Assembly (NCBI RefSeq): GCF_001598455.1
Contig: NZ_BCYZ01000016.1
Span: forward strand, 1 to 64,000
Reading direction: 5' to 3'
Source: Sphingomonas pruni NBRC 15498
Lineage (GTDB): Bacteria; Pseudomonadota; Alphaproteobacteria; Sphingomonadales; Sphingomonadaceae
Length of the DNA stretch: 64,000 nt
This document shows, one piece after another, positions 33,596 through 42,611 of the stretch (position 1 is its first letter; every line of letters starts with the position of its first letter). A program made the translations under genes and the position numbers. The notes beneath the pieces were generated by a model that did no database searches, was not told the origin of the DNA, and saw only the letters and a list, made by a program, of their open reading frames with translations.

Positions 33596-34174
33596 ATGGG
33601 GGAAAGCGTGTTTCATCCCGACCTGATGCGACATCCGGACAGTTGTCCCGCGTTGGTGCTGAACGCCGACTATACGCCGCTCAGCTATTACCCGCTCTCC
33701 GTCTGGCCATGGCAGACCGCCGTCAAGGCGGTCTTTTTGGATCGGGTCGACATCGTCGCGCATTACGAGCGCGAGGTGCGCAGCCCCAATTTCGCGCTGA
33801 AGCTGCCCAGCGTCATCGCGCTCAAGCAATATGTCCGGCCGAGCCAGTTCCCGGCTTTCACGCGGTTCAACCTGTTCCTGCGCGACCGTTTCCAGTGCCA
33901 ATATTGCGGCACCCACAAGGATCTCACCTTCGATCACGTCATCCCGCGTGCTTATGGCGGCCGCACGACCTGGGAGAATGTCGCAACTGCCTGCGCGCCG
34001 TGCAACCTGCGCAAGGGCGGCCGCACGCCGGCCGAAGCCAAGATGCCGCTCCATGTCGAGCCGATCCGTCCGACCAGCTGGCAATTGCAGGAACATGGCC
34101 GCAGTTTCCCGCCGAACCATCTGCACGATACCTGGCACGACTGGTTGTATTGGGATGTCGAGTTGGAGGCCTAG
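33596..34174 (+). CDS. HNH endonuclease family protein
   Basis: This is a chromosomal HNH protein of the type conserved in many alphaproteobacteria. The N-terminal part (PALVLNADYTPLSYYPLSVW) is a family marker. The zinc/HNH centre is CQYCGTH (Cys101, Cys104), TFDHVIPRAYGG (Asp113-His114), ENVATACAPCN (Asn128, Cys133, Cys136). Length is 192 aa from ATG 33596, which follows CAGGAAAG; a 24-residue longer frame is unlikely. Its target is unknown. It is unrelated to the low-GC HNH gene at 12353 beyond the shared fold. Confidence 0.88.
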   Translation: MGESVFHPDLMRHPDSCPALVLNADYTPLSYYPLSVWPWQTAVKAVFLDRVDIVAHYEREVRSPNFALKLPSVIALKQYVRPSQFPAFTRFNLFLRDRFQCQYCGTHKDLTFDHVIPRAYGGRTTWENVATACAPCNLRKGGRTPAEAKMPLHVEPIRPTSWQLQEHGRSFPPNHLHDTWHDWLYWDVELEA

Positions 34175-34196
34175 GGCCTTTTCCGCACAAATACAT

Positions 34197-34304
34197 CGTC
34201 GTCCCTGCGAAAGCGGGGACCCATCTCGTGTGCGCACCGTTGCTACAACCGCTGTGAAGCGCCGCTTGCTGAGGAGCTGGGTCCCCGCGTGCGCGGGGAT
34301 GACG
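34197..34304. repeat. Palindromic repeat, GGGGACCCA/TGGGTCCCC type
   Basis: The left half CGTCGTCCCTGCGAAAGCGG and right half GCGCGGGGATGACG are inverted, with GGGACCCA/TGGGTCCC as inner arms. It lies between the HNH gene and ppc. Confidence 0.8.
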
Positions 34305-34380
34305 CATGAGGTTAGTTTGTGCGCCGCCGTGCCATGCAAACGTATGCATCCTCCTGCGCGCGATATTGGAATAAAATGCC

Positions 34381-37110
34381 ATGAATGGGTCCGATAACGA
34401 AACGATTGACCCGACTCGCGCTGCGGTGCAGCAAGCTGACATGGCTGACCTCCCCACCATCACCAACAATCCCGACGTGCGTTTCCTGGGCAAATTGCTC
34501 GGCGACGTGATTCGCGCTTATGGCGGCGACGCGCTGTTCAAGCGCACCGAATATATCCGCTCGGCCTCAGTCGACCGCCATCGCGGCGTCGGCGGGGACG
34601 TCGATCTCGGGCTGGACCGCCTGTCGCTGGACGAGACGTTGGATTTCGTTCGCGGCTTCATGCTGTTCTCGATGCTCGCCAATCTGGCTGAGGACCGTCA
34701 GGGCGTCGCGGCCGAACCGGGCGCGGATGTCGCGGCGGCGCTGCAGCGGCTGGCCGATCAGGGGATCGGCAAGGACAAGGTCATGCGTCTGCTCGACCAT
34801 GCCCTGGTCGCGCCCGTGCTGACCGCGCACCCGACCGAAGTGCGGCGCAAGTCGATGATCGACCATCGCAACCGCATCGCCCAGCTGATGGCGTTGCGCG
34901 ACCGCAAGATCGCGACGACTCCCGAAGGAGACGATGTCGAGCAGGCGATCGCGCGGCAGATCGCCTTGTTGTGGCAGACGCGCGTGCTGCGGCGCGAGCG
35001 GCTTTACGTCGCGGATGAGGTGGAAACCGCGCTGTCCTATCTGCGCGACGTGTTCCTGCCGGTGTTGCCCGGCCTGTACCAGCGCTGGGACCGCGCGCTC
35101 GGCGAACGCACGCCGAGCTTCCTCAAGCCGGGAAGCTGGATCGGCGGCGACCGCGACGGCAATCCCAATGTCGTCGCGGAATCGCTCACCGCCGCACTGG
35201 CGCGATCCTGCGAGGCGGTGCTCGATTATTATCTAGACGCGGTTCACGCGCTCGGCGCCGAATTGTCGATCTCGACCGATCATACGCGAGTCAGCGACGA
35301 GCTGCTCCAGCTGGCGGCGGCGAGCGGGGATGATGCGCCGAGCCGCAACGACGAGCCGTATCGCCGCGCGTTGTCCGGTGTCTATGCCCGCCTGGCCGCG
35401 ACTCACCGCGCGCTCACGGGCAAGCCCGCACCGCGGCCCGCCGCTCTAAAGGGCGAGCCTTATGCCGATCCGCAGGCACTGCGCCGCGATCTGGTGACGA
35501 TCGCGCATGCACTGGCGGAAGAGGGCGCGGGGCCGCTCGCCTCGGGCGGCGCACTCGGCCGGCTGATCCGCGCGGTGGATACGTTCGGCTTTCATCTGGC
35601 GACACTCGACCTGCGCCAGAACAGCGCGGTCCACGAACGCACCGTCGCCGAATTGCTCAAGGTCGCCGGCGTCGAGCCGGACTATCTCGTGCTCGACGAA
35701 GCCGCGCGGGTGGCCCTGCTGCGCCGCGAACTCGCCAATGTCCGCCCGTTGGTCAGCCCTTATGCGGCCTATAGCGCCGACACCGCCTCCGAACTCGCGA
35801 TCCTGCGCGCGGCGGCCGAGGCGCATGGCAAATACGGGCCGGCCTGTATCCGCCAATATATCGTCTCGATGGCGATGTCGGTCAGCGACCTGCTCGAAGT
35901 CCATCTGATGCTGAAGGAAGTCGGGCTCTATGTCCCCGGCGACCCGCCCAGCGCCGCGATCATGGCGGTGCCGCTGTTCGAGACGGTCGGTGACCTCGAG
36001 GCGGCGCCGGCGATCATGGCCGAATGGTTCGCGCTGCCCGAAATCGCCGGGCTCGCGGTCGAGCGCGGCGTCCAGGAAGTGATGATCGGCTATTCCGACT
36101 CGAACAAGGACGGCGGCTACCTGACCTCTACCTGGCAATTGAGCCGCGCGTCCGAAGCGCTCGAACCGGTGTTCGAGATGGCGCATGTCGGCATGCAATT
36201 GTTCCATGGCCGCGGCGGTGCGGTCGGCCGGGGCGGTGGGTCGTCCTTCGCCGCAATCCAGGCGCAACCGCGGGGATCGGTTCAGGGGCGTATCCGCATC
36301 ACCGAACAGGGCGAAGTGATCGCCGCCAAATACGGCACCGCCGAAAGCGCCAAGACCAATCTCGAGGCGATGGCCGCCGCGACCTTGCTCGCCAGCCTGG
36401 CGCCGTCCGCTTTGTCCGATGCCGATCACAAAAGGTTCGGGGCGGCGATGGACGAATTGTCGGCCACCGCGTTCAAGGCGTATCGCGGGCTGGTCTACGA
36501 GACGGAGGGCTTCCGCACTTTCTTCCGCGAAATGACCCCGATCGCGGAGATCGCCAACCTCAAGATCGGCAGCCGCCCGGCAAGCCGCAAGAAGTCCGAC
36601 GCGATCGAGGATCTGCGTGCCATTCCCTGGGTGTTCAGCTGGGCGCAGGCGCGTGTGATGCTGCCGGGCTGGTACGGTGTCGGCCAGGCGCTGGCGGCAT
36701 TCGAGGACAAATCATTGCTGCGCGAAATGGCGCAAGCTTGGCCGTTCTTCGCGGCGACGCTCGACAATATGGAGCAGGTGATCACCAAATCGGACATGGC
36801 GATTGCCGAACGCTATTGCTCGCTGGTCAAGGACCGCGCGTTGGCCGACGCGATCTTCCCGCGCATCCGCAATGGCTGGGAATTGGCGCGCGACGGTCTG
36901 CTCGACGCGACCGGCCAGTCGCGGCTGCTCGAAAAGAATCCCGGGCTCGATGCCTCGATCCGCTTGCGCCTGCCCTATATCGAGCCGCTCAACCTGCTCC
37001 AGATCGAGTTGATGAAGCGCCATCGCGCGGGCGAAGGCGATCCGCGGATCGGCGAGGGCATCCTGTTGTCGATCAACGCCATCGCCACGGCGCTGAGGAA
37101 TTCGGGCTAG
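34381..37110 (+). CDS. ppc: Phosphoenolpyruvate carboxylase
   Basis: Ppc carboxylates PEP to oxaloacetate, replenishing the TCA cycle in the cytoplasm. Signatures in order are VLTAHPTEVRRKS (catalytic His), GSWIGGDRDGNPNV, MIGYSDSNKDGGYLTS, FHGRGGAVGRGGGSSFAAI (mobile loop with the Arg/Gly-rich site) and ITEQGEVIAAKYG. The C-terminus ends LRNSG in place of the usual NTG. Length 909 aa is standard. The ATG at 34381 extends past a second ATG at 34441, which better matches the family start; the first 20 residues look non-conserved. A palindromic repeat and about 75 bp of untranslated sequence precede it. Confidence 0.96.
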   Translation: MNGSDNETIDPTRAAVQQADMADLPTITNNPDVRFLGKLLGDVIRAYGGDALFKRTEYIRSASVDRHRGVGGDVDLGLDRLSLDETLDFVRGFMLFSMLANLAEDRQGVAAEPGADVAAALQRLADQGIGKDKVMRLLDHALVAPVLTAHPTEVRRKSMIDHRNRIAQLMALRDRKIATTPEGDDVEQAIARQIALLWQTRVLRRERLYVADEVETALSYLRDVFLPVLPGLYQRWDRALGERTPSFLKPGSWIGGDRDGNPNVVAESLTAALARSCEAVLDYYLDAVHALGAELSISTDHTRVSDELLQLAAASGDDAPSRNDEPYRRALSGVYARLAATHRALTGKPAPRPAALKGEPYADPQALRRDLVTIAHALAEEGAGPLASGGALGRLIRAVDTFGFHLATLDLRQNSAVHERTVAELLKVAGVEPDYLVLDEAARVALLRRELANVRPLVSPYAAYSADTASELAILRAAAEAHGKYGPACIRQYIVSMAMSVSDLLEVHLMLKEVGLYVPGDPPSAAIMAVPLFETVGDLEAAPAIMAEWFALPEIAGLAVERGVQEVMIGYSDSNKDGGYLTSTWQLSRASEALEPVFEMAHVGMQLFHGRGGAVGRGGGSSFAAIQAQPRGSVQGRIRITEQGEVIAAKYGTAESAKTNLEAMAAATLLASLAPSALSDADHKRFGAAMDELSATAFKAYRGLVYETEGFRTFFREMTPIAEIANLKIGSRPASRKKSDAIEDLRAIPWVFSWAQARVMLPGWYGVGQALAAFEDKSLLREMAQAWPFFAATLDNMEQVITKSDMAIAERYCSLVKDRALADAIFPRIRNGWELARDGLLDATGQSRLLEKNPGLDASIRLRLPYIEPLNLLQIELMKRHRAGEGDPRIGEGILLSINAIATALRNSG

Positions 37111-37182
37111 CCAAGACGCTGAAATCGCCGGCGAGTTCCCTTCTTAACCTGCTACTAACCCTGATTGTCTAACCCGTCGCCC

Positions 37183-38199
37183 GTGAAGCGGCGGTGGGTT
37201 CTCCTCAGATTGCGCGCGCCCGCGGGCCTCGGCCTGCTGGCGATGGCCGCATCATGCCTGCCGCAGGCCGAGCTGCCGCAGCGGCTGGAGGCGCGGCCGA
37301 TCGCGACCGTCACCATGATCAACAAGCTGGCGCTCGACCTGCCCGCGGACATCGCCGCCAAGCTTCCGGCGCTGGTCGACACGAGTGGCCCGGTCACCGC
37401 GATTGCCGCCGCGCAGCCCTTGCTCGCTTTATCGGCGACGCGCAGCCCCGACGATGCCGCGCGCGCGATCGAGTGCCTGACCGCCGCGGTCTATTATGAA
37501 GCGCGGTCGCAAAACGACGATGGCCAGCGCGCGGTCGCCCAGGTCGTGCTCAATCGTGTGCGCGATCGCGCCTTTCCCGACAGCGTCTGCGGCGTGGTCT
37601 ATCAGGGATCAACCCGGCGCACCGGGTGCCAGTTCAGCTTTACCTGCGACGGATCGATGGCGTTTCGCCGCGATCCCGCATCCTGGGCGCATGCGCGGGA
37701 TATCGCGGTGTCGGCGCTTTCGGGACAAGTCTATGCCCCGATCGGGTCGGCCACTTTCTATCACGCCAATTACGTTTTGCCCTGGTGGGCATCGAGCATG
37801 GATCGCGTCGCGACGGTCGGCGCGCATATATTCTACCGCTGGCGCGGCGGGCTCGAAGGTGCGCTCGCCAACAGCCAGAATTATTCGGGGCTCGAGCCCA
37901 GCCTGACCGGCCGTACCAGTCCCTGGCCCAGCAGCGAGGGCGGCGTGGCCGTCGCCGGTGCCGGGGGATATGACGCGGGCGAAATCGTCTCGGGCGTCAT
38001 GGTCCATCGCGGGGGCTCGACGCCGCCCGCGCCGGTCGCCGCGGCGCTGTCCGCGCCGGTGCCGGTGGCGCCGCTGCCGATGGGCAAGCACATCCGAGTC
38101 GGCGGAGGCCCCCGTTCCGAAAGCGGCGTTCGCGTCCATCGCGGCGTGGGGCTGGCGGACATCAGTGACGTGCCGGCCGCTCTTCCCGCCGCTGATTAA
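37183..38199 (+). CDS. Cell wall hydrolase (SleB family)
   Basis: SleB-type hydrolases cleave peptidoglycan glycan strands. The protein has an N-terminal hydrophobic signal (LRLRAPAGLGLLAMAASC), a linker, then the catalytic domain (about 90-225). ECLTAAVYYEARSQNDDGQ contains the catalytic Glu of the family, AQVVLNRVRDRAFPDSVCGVV is conserved, and GSATFYHANYVLPWW closes the domain. A Gly/Pro/Val-rich tail follows. The start is GTG at 37183; TTG at 37165 is a weaker choice. It follows ppc by 72 bases on the same strand. Confidence 0.88.
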   Translation: MKRRWVLLRLRAPAGLGLLAMAASCLPQAELPQRLEARPIATVTMINKLALDLPADIAAKLPALVDTSGPVTAIAAAQPLLALSATRSPDDAARAIECLTAAVYYEARSQNDDGQRAVAQVVLNRVRDRAFPDSVCGVVYQGSTRRTGCQFSFTCDGSMAFRRDPASWAHARDIAVSALSGQVYAPIGSATFYHANYVLPWWASSMDRVATVGAHIFYRWRGGLEGALANSQNYSGLEPSLTGRTSPWPSSEGGVAVAGAGGYDAGEIVSGVMVHRGGSTPPAPVAAALSAPVPVAPLPMGKHIRVGGGPRSESGVRVHRGVGLADISDVPAALPAAD

Positions 38200-38290
38200 G
38201 GCATCACGCGGCGCGCAAGGCTGCGTGCGGTTTCCGCCAAGCCGCCCCTAACGACCCGATGCTGGTTTCAATCCGTAGCGCAATTCGGCT

Positions 38291-38320
38291 CGAGATCTCA
38301 GCTTTCGCTGGGATGACGGA
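38291..38320. repeat. Half copy of the CGTCATCCC-type repeat
   Basis: The 30 bases contain GAGATCTCAGCTTTCGCTGG then GATGACGG, matching one arm of the repeats at 6150, 18502 and 61511. The opposite arm is missing. It lies between convergent genes, just past the cell wall hydrolase. Confidence 0.6.
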
Positions 38321-38334
38321 GGGACATTGGCGTT

Positions 38335-38820
38335 CTAGGCCGCTGCGCCTTCAAGCTCTAGTAGGAAGGCCTTGCCCTCCAAGCCACCGGCAAAGCCCGT
38401 AAGCGTGCCGTTGGTGCCGATCACGCGGTGGCATGGCGCGACGATCGAGATCGGGTTCTTGCCGTTCGCCGCACCCACCGCGCGGAACGCGGTCGGGCGA
38501 CCGAGCTGGCGCGCGATCTCGGCATAGGACCGCGTCTCGCCGAACGGGATGGTCAGCAATGCCGCCCACACGCTCTTCTGGAAATCGGTGCCGTGGAAAT
38601 CGAGCGGCAGGTCGAAACGCGTGCGCGTGCCGGCGAAATACTCGCCCAGTTGGCGCACCGTCTCGATCAGCACCGGATGCTCGGGCTGTTCGGTCATCGT
38701 ACCCAGCCGGACACGATCGGGGTCGTCATTCTCCCACAGGATCGCGGCCAGCCCGCGCTCGCTCGCGACGAGCTTGAGCATGCCAACCGGGGAAGCGAAG
38801 CAGGTATAGGCAAAGGTCAT
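38335..38820 (-). CDS. ogt: Methylated-DNA--protein-cysteine methyltransferase
   Basis: Ogt removes O6-alkyl groups from guanine by transferring them to its own Cys. IVAPCHRVIGTNGTLTGFAGG has the acceptor Cys130 in the P-C-H-R-V motif. FHGTDFQKSVWAALLTIPFGETRSYAEIA is the DNA-binding helix-turn-helix. The N-terminal half lacks the zinc Cys set of Ada, so it is the Ogt form. ATG 38820 has GAAGGA upstream; a longer frame to 38895 is not conserved. It is 161 aa and transcribed toward the cell wall hydrolase gene. Confidence 0.94.
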   Translation of the reverse strand: MTFAYTCFASPVGMLKLVASERGLAAILWENDDPDRVRLGTMTEQPEHPVLIETVRQLGEYFAGTRTRFDLPLDFHGTDFQKSVWAALLTIPFGETRSYAEIARQLGRPTAFRAVGAANGKNPISIVAPCHRVIGTNGTLTGFAGGLEGKAFLLELEGAAA

Positions 38821-38911
38821 GGCTTGGTCCTTCGTAGCTTGGACCAAGGATCTAGGCGCGCCGCCGACCGCCGGCTTCCCGGGCTTTGCGCTCAATGTGC
38901 TTTCACCAATC

Positions 38912-39487
38912 TCAGCGCCCGATTCCCATACGTTGCAGTTCCTTATGCCCTTCCATTTGATGCTTGATCGCTCCGGCCAGGTGCAGGACGACTAAAAGAT
39001 AGACCAGCTTGGCGATCAGCTCATGTGCCTCACCGAAGGTGGAATGGATCCACTCCTTGGTGTCGGGCGCCATTGTCATGATGAAGCCCAGCCGCGGCCA
39101 TTCGAACGTGCCGAAGAACAGCATCGGGTGCGTCGCCGCATCCTTCCACGCCGAATCCATCACCCATCCGGTGATCGGCATCGCCAGGATGACGAAATAC
39201 AGTCCCCAATGGACGATATGCGCTGTCGTCCGCTCCCATGGCTTGTAGCTGGCCGGGTAGGGCGGCGGCTTGTGCCCTATCCGCCATAGCAGGCGCAGGA
39301 TGGCGAGGCCCAGGATGGTGATGCCGATCGACTTGTGACTGTCGATCATCGGTCGGACATATTCGCCGATCGCGTCATTATGGTCGCCGAGCGGCCAGAT
39401 CCAGGCGAGGGCGACGTTGATCACCACGCCGATCGCGATCAGCCAGTGCAACCAGATCGCGGTTTTCGTGAACCGTTCGCTCTCCAC
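38912..39487 (-). CDS. Cytochrome b561-type membrane protein
   Basis: A four-TM diheme b-type cytochrome of the bacterial b561 group, which oxidises quinol or reacts with superoxide at the membrane. WLHWLIAIGVVINVALAW (TM1), DSHKSIGITILGLAILRLLWR (TM2), TTAHIVHWGLYFVILAMPITGW (TM3) and HELIAKLVYLLVVLHLAGAI (TM4) show the expected heme His residues: HW in TM1, H in TM2, HxxHW in TM3 and H in TM4. It is 191 aa and starts at ATG 39487. It is divergent from the GT2 gene. Confidence 0.92.
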   Translation of the reverse strand: MESERFTKTAIWLHWLIAIGVVINVALAWIWPLGDHNDAIGEYVRPMIDSHKSIGITILGLAILRLLWRIGHKPPPYPASYKPWERTTAHIVHWGLYFVILAMPITGWVMDSAWKDAATHPMLFFGTFEWPRLGFIMTMAPDTKEWIHSTFGEAHELIAKLVYLLVVLHLAGAIKHQMEGHKELQRMGIGR

Positions 39488-39578
39488 GACGTACTCCCTA
39501 ACGCATTGGCAATCAGGCTAGTGCGGGGCCGAAACGAACGCTAGGAATATCCGCCCCCCAAACGAAGTCCTCTATTCC

Positions 39579-41036
39579 ATGCTCCAGCGTACGCCGGCGG
39601 ACGCGCTCGCCCAGTCCTTTGACATCCTGTCTCCGCGCCTCAATCCGCGTCGCGTCGGCTGGCCGAGCATTGGGGTGACGGCTTTGGTATATGTGACGTT
39701 CGTCGCGCTGGTGGTTCAAGCCTTTCTGCGCCAAGGGTTCCTGGTCTGGTCGGTGGGCGTCGCGTACATCCTCTATGACACCGCATTGCTGATCTTCACT
39801 GCGGTGCAGATCTGGCCGCTGCGGCACGGCGCGCGTTCCGCACCGCCATCCGACGCCAAGTCGAGCCTCGCCATCATCGTGGCCGCGCGCAACGAAGCCG
39901 CGGTGCTGGATGTGACGATCGATCGGCTCGCCGCGCAGAAGGACGCGCCCGACCTGATCCTGATCGCCGATGACGGATCGGACGATGCCACGCCGGAAAC
40001 GCTCGCGCGCTATGGCCTGGCGCAGCCGGATGTGGGCGCGATCAGCCCGCTCGCGCCCAAATTGCCGTCGCTGCGCTGGCTGCGGTTGCCGCATGGCGGC
40101 AAGGCACGTGCGCTCAACGCCGCGATCCTGCATGTCGACGAAGAGATTGTCGTCACGGTCGATGCCGATACGTTGCTCGAACCCGGTGCGATCGCCGCGA
40201 TGCGCAACGCCTTCGCCGCCGAACCCGAACTGGTCGCCGCGACCGGGGTGATCCGCCCGATGTGCGGGCCCAGCCTGTCGGGCCGGCTGTTCGAATGGTT
40301 CCAGACCTACGAATATGTCCGCAACTTCCTGTCGCGTTATGCGTGGGAACGGCTGAACGGACTGCTGTTGGTGTCGGGCGCGTTCGCCGCGTTCCGGACC
40401 AAGGCAGTGGTCGAGGTCGGCGGGTTCGATCCAGATTGTCTGGTCGAGGATTACGAACTGATCCACCGCCTGCATCGGTTCGCGCACGACAACGGCCATG
40501 ACTGGCAGGTACGCGTGGTCGGCGACGCGCTCGCCTCGACCGACGCGCCCGCGACGCTACCGGCGTTCCTGCGCCAGCGCCGCCGCTGGTTCGGCGGATT
40601 CCTGCAGACCCAGCACTGGAACCGCGACATGGTCGCTAACGGCCATTTCGGGAAGCTCGGCACCGCGATGCTGCCGGTCAAGGCAGCCGATACGGTGCAG
40701 CCGGTGTTCGGGCTGACCGCGTTCATCATCCTGCTGGTGGTCTTGTTCAGCGGCCGCTTCCACATCGTGCTGCCGATCCTGATCATCATGGCGGTCAAGA
40801 TCCTGGTCGACCTCAGCTTCCACCTGACTTCGCTCCACCTCTATTCGCGCTGGACCGGTCAGACGAAGGGGCTGCGCTTCGTGCCGGCGCTGGCGGCGGC
40901 GGTGCTCGAGCCGTTCAGTTTCCAGCTGTTCCGCCACTGGGGCGCGATCCTGGGGTGGAAGGCCTTCCTGACCGGCCGCGAAACCTGGGCGCGGCAGAGC
41001 CGGACGGCGATCGCCGAGGTTAAGCGGGAGGGATGA
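39579..41036 (+). CDS. Membrane GT2 glycosyltransferase (BcsA/NodC-like)
   Basis: A processive-type GT2 with an N-terminal TM pair (about 30-75), the catalytic domain (90-330) and about three C-terminal TM helices. SLAIIVAARNEAAVLDVTIDRL, LIADDGSDDATPETL, VTVDADTLLEPGAI (D-x-D), DPDCLVEDYEL (E-D base) and QRRRWFGGFLQTQ (Q-x-x-R-W) are the full D, DxD, E/D, QxxRW set. It probably makes an extracellular polysaccharide or transfers a single sugar; cellulose-specific domains are absent. Length 485 aa. It stands alone with no secretion or export partner nearby. Confidence 0.88.
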   Translation: MLQRTPADALAQSFDILSPRLNPRRVGWPSIGVTALVYVTFVALVVQAFLRQGFLVWSVGVAYILYDTALLIFTAVQIWPLRHGARSAPPSDAKSSLAIIVAARNEAAVLDVTIDRLAAQKDAPDLILIADDGSDDATPETLARYGLAQPDVGAISPLAPKLPSLRWLRLPHGGKARALNAAILHVDEEIVVTVDADTLLEPGAIAAMRNAFAAEPELVAATGVIRPMCGPSLSGRLFEWFQTYEYVRNFLSRYAWERLNGLLLVSGAFAAFRTKAVVEVGGFDPDCLVEDYELIHRLHRFAHDNGHDWQVRVVGDALASTDAPATLPAFLRQRRRWFGGFLQTQHWNRDMVANGHFGKLGTAMLPVKAADTVQPVFGLTAFIILLVVLFSGRFHIVLPILIIMAVKILVDLSFHLTSLHLYSRWTGQTKGLRFVPALAAAVLEPFSFQLFRHWGAILGWKAFLTGRETWARQSRTAIAEVKREG

Positions 41037-41117
41037 CGCTCGGCACGTTTCTACAGGCCTTCATCAGAGCTTTACTCATAACGGATATCGCAACGACGCG
41101 CTGTCGAAGGAGCGGAA

Positions 41118-41777
41118 ATGAGAAAGAGCTCAGCCCTCTCGGGAGGTCATGTCCGCCGGCCGTCCTATCGAATCATTTCGCTCCTGGCTTTTTGCGCGAT
41201 GCTTTCCAGCTCCTGTTCGGTCGCGGGTGCGCAATCCTGGCAGTGCCACGCTCCGGAAGGAACGTTTTCCGACCACGATATCGCCGTCTCCGAGACTGTA
41301 ACGCAGTTCACGGGCGAGATGATGATACGCAGGGCGAATGGGCTTAGTCGGTGGCATCCGACAGCGAGAGTTGCGTTTACCGACCTCCAACGCGATCCTT
41401 CAGGATGCCGGTGCAACGGTGTCGTCGCTACTTGGTATCCGGATAAGCCCGATTACTTCCTGGTCTCTCTGTTGGTCGACGGTAAAGAGACTTCCCTCGG
41501 GTTGGTGCCGTATGACAAGCCGGTATCGTTCAAGCTGACCTTTACCCGCGACGGCGAGCTGAGGCTTGAAGTGGGCACCGGCGTGGTGACGGGAGTATCG
41601 TCATTTCCGAAGCGCAACGATCTATATCTGGGTTGTTCGACGGCTGATGTCGATTTCCACGTGACGCTCGCCGCGCCAGCCCCACATTCCCCGGAGCGGT
41701 GTCCATTCGCCGCACAGGAACAATGGCCGGCGGCGGATGTCGACCGCTATTGCAAAGTCCGCGGTCTGACGGGGTAG
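41118..41777 (+). CDS. Exported protein of unknown function, Cys-containing
   Basis: The N-terminus has a long basic segment then a hydrophobic core ending LSSSCSVAGAQS, so a Sec signal is clear. A lipobox is possible (SSSC) but weak. The mature domain is predicted to be beta-rich: WQCHAPEGTFSDHD, FTGEMMIRR, FTDLQRDPSGCRCNG. Seven or so Cys occur in the mature part, so disulfides are likely. No known family is recognised. ATG 41118 has GAAGGAG. Its base composition is visibly lower in GC than nearby genes, which could indicate transfer. Confidence 0.65.
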   Translation: MRKSSALSGGHVRRPSYRIISLLAFCAMLSSSCSVAGAQSWQCHAPEGTFSDHDIAVSETVTQFTGEMMIRRANGLSRWHPTARVAFTDLQRDPSGCRCNGVVATWYPDKPDYFLVSLLVDGKETSLGLVPYDKPVSFKLTFTRDGELRLEVGTGVVTGVSSFPKRNDLYLGCSTADVDFHVTLAAPAPHSPERCPFAAQEQWPAADVDRYCKVRGLTG

Positions 41778-41881
41778 GTTGGCGACAAGCGGACCCTAAA
41801 CCTCACCTGTACGGCCGGTTCAGGGCCGACCAATGTTGCCTTCGATAAACCCTCCTCAGTCAGCACCGACAGGAGGTTGTA

Positions 41882-42154
41882 ATGACGCGTACCATGATGT
41901 TTCTTTCGACCGCGGTGGCAGGCGGTCTTCTCGCCCTCATGCCCACCAGCGCATCGGCGCAGAGCTGGGGGTCGTATAACGACGGCTATCGGCACTATGG
42001 CTATAATGACGGCTATCGCGATGGCGGGCGCAACCATTGGCGTGAACGCCGCGAGCGCTGGGAAGCGCGCCGGCGCTGGGAACGCGAGCGCGAATGGCGC
42101 CGCGAGCATCGCCGCCATCACCGCGATCGGGACTATGACGACTATCGCTATTGA
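41882..42154 (+). CDS. Small exported Arg/Tyr/Trp-rich protein
   Basis: A signal peptide ends TSASAQSW. The rest is low in complexity: SYNDGYRHYGYNDGYRDGG tandem-like Tyr/Gly/Asp segments, then a run of RERRERWEARRRWERER and a His/Arg/Asp/Tyr tail. Such proteins are common in sphingomonads and are exported. The function is unknown; the Arg/Tyr-rich tail could bind envelope polysaccharide or nucleic acid. ATG 41882 has a perfect AGGAGG at good distance. A similar short protein lies at 58383. Confidence 0.72.
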   Translation: MTRTMMFLSTAVAGGLLALMPTSASAQSWGSYNDGYRHYGYNDGYRDGGRNHWRERRERWEARRRWEREREWRREHRRHHRDRDYDDYRY

Positions 42155-42218
42155 TTGACGTCGGCGTGGCGCGGGCTTCGAGTCCGCGCCACGGTTCCCC
42201 TTCCGACCTAGTCGGCCG

Positions 42219-42611
42219 TCAGCCGAGAAACGGTGCTGCCAGCTCCGGCCGTACCCGCATCAGCCTTCCTGTCGCGCGATCGATCAGCGCCCAGGTCGTC
42301 ACTGCCTCGACCTTTACCTTGCCATCGGCGCCGGTGAATCGCACGTGTCGGTCGAACCGGGCCCCCTGCGGAGGGTCGCTCACCCAGGTTTCCGCCTTCA
42401 CCGTCTCTCCGGCCGACACGTTGCCGCGATAGTCGATCTCATGCCGCGTCACGACCCAGATCATGCTTTCGCGCTGCTCGGGCGTGGCGATCGTGTTCCA
42501 ATGCGCGACGGCGATGTCCTGGATCCACTTCACCCACACCGCATTGTTGACGTGGCCAAGCTCGTCGATGTCGGCCTCGGTTGCGGTGATGGGGTAGGAC
42601 AGGCCGGCCAC
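42219..42611 (-). CDS. Acyl-CoA thioesterase, 4HBT hot-dog family
   Basis: Hot-dog thioesterases of this kind cleave acyl-CoA or acyl-ACP. ADIDELGHVNNAVWVKWIQDIA carries the Asp-x5-N motif of the 4-hydroxybenzoyl-CoA thioesterase type, followed by RHEIDYRGNVSAGETV and VTTWALIDRATGRLMRVRPE. I chose GTG at 42611, giving 130 aa, the usual size. The frame continues upstream to 42872, but that part lies inside a palindromic repeat and the peptidase gene. GGAGAGG contributed by the repeat is its likely ribosome site. Confidence 0.88.
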   Translation of the reverse strand: MAGLSYPITATEADIDELGHVNNAVWVKWIQDIAVAHWNTIATPEQRESMIWVVTRHEIDYRGNVSAGETVKAETWVSDPPQGARFDRHVRFTGADGKVKVEAVTTWALIDRATGRLMRVRPELAAPFLG

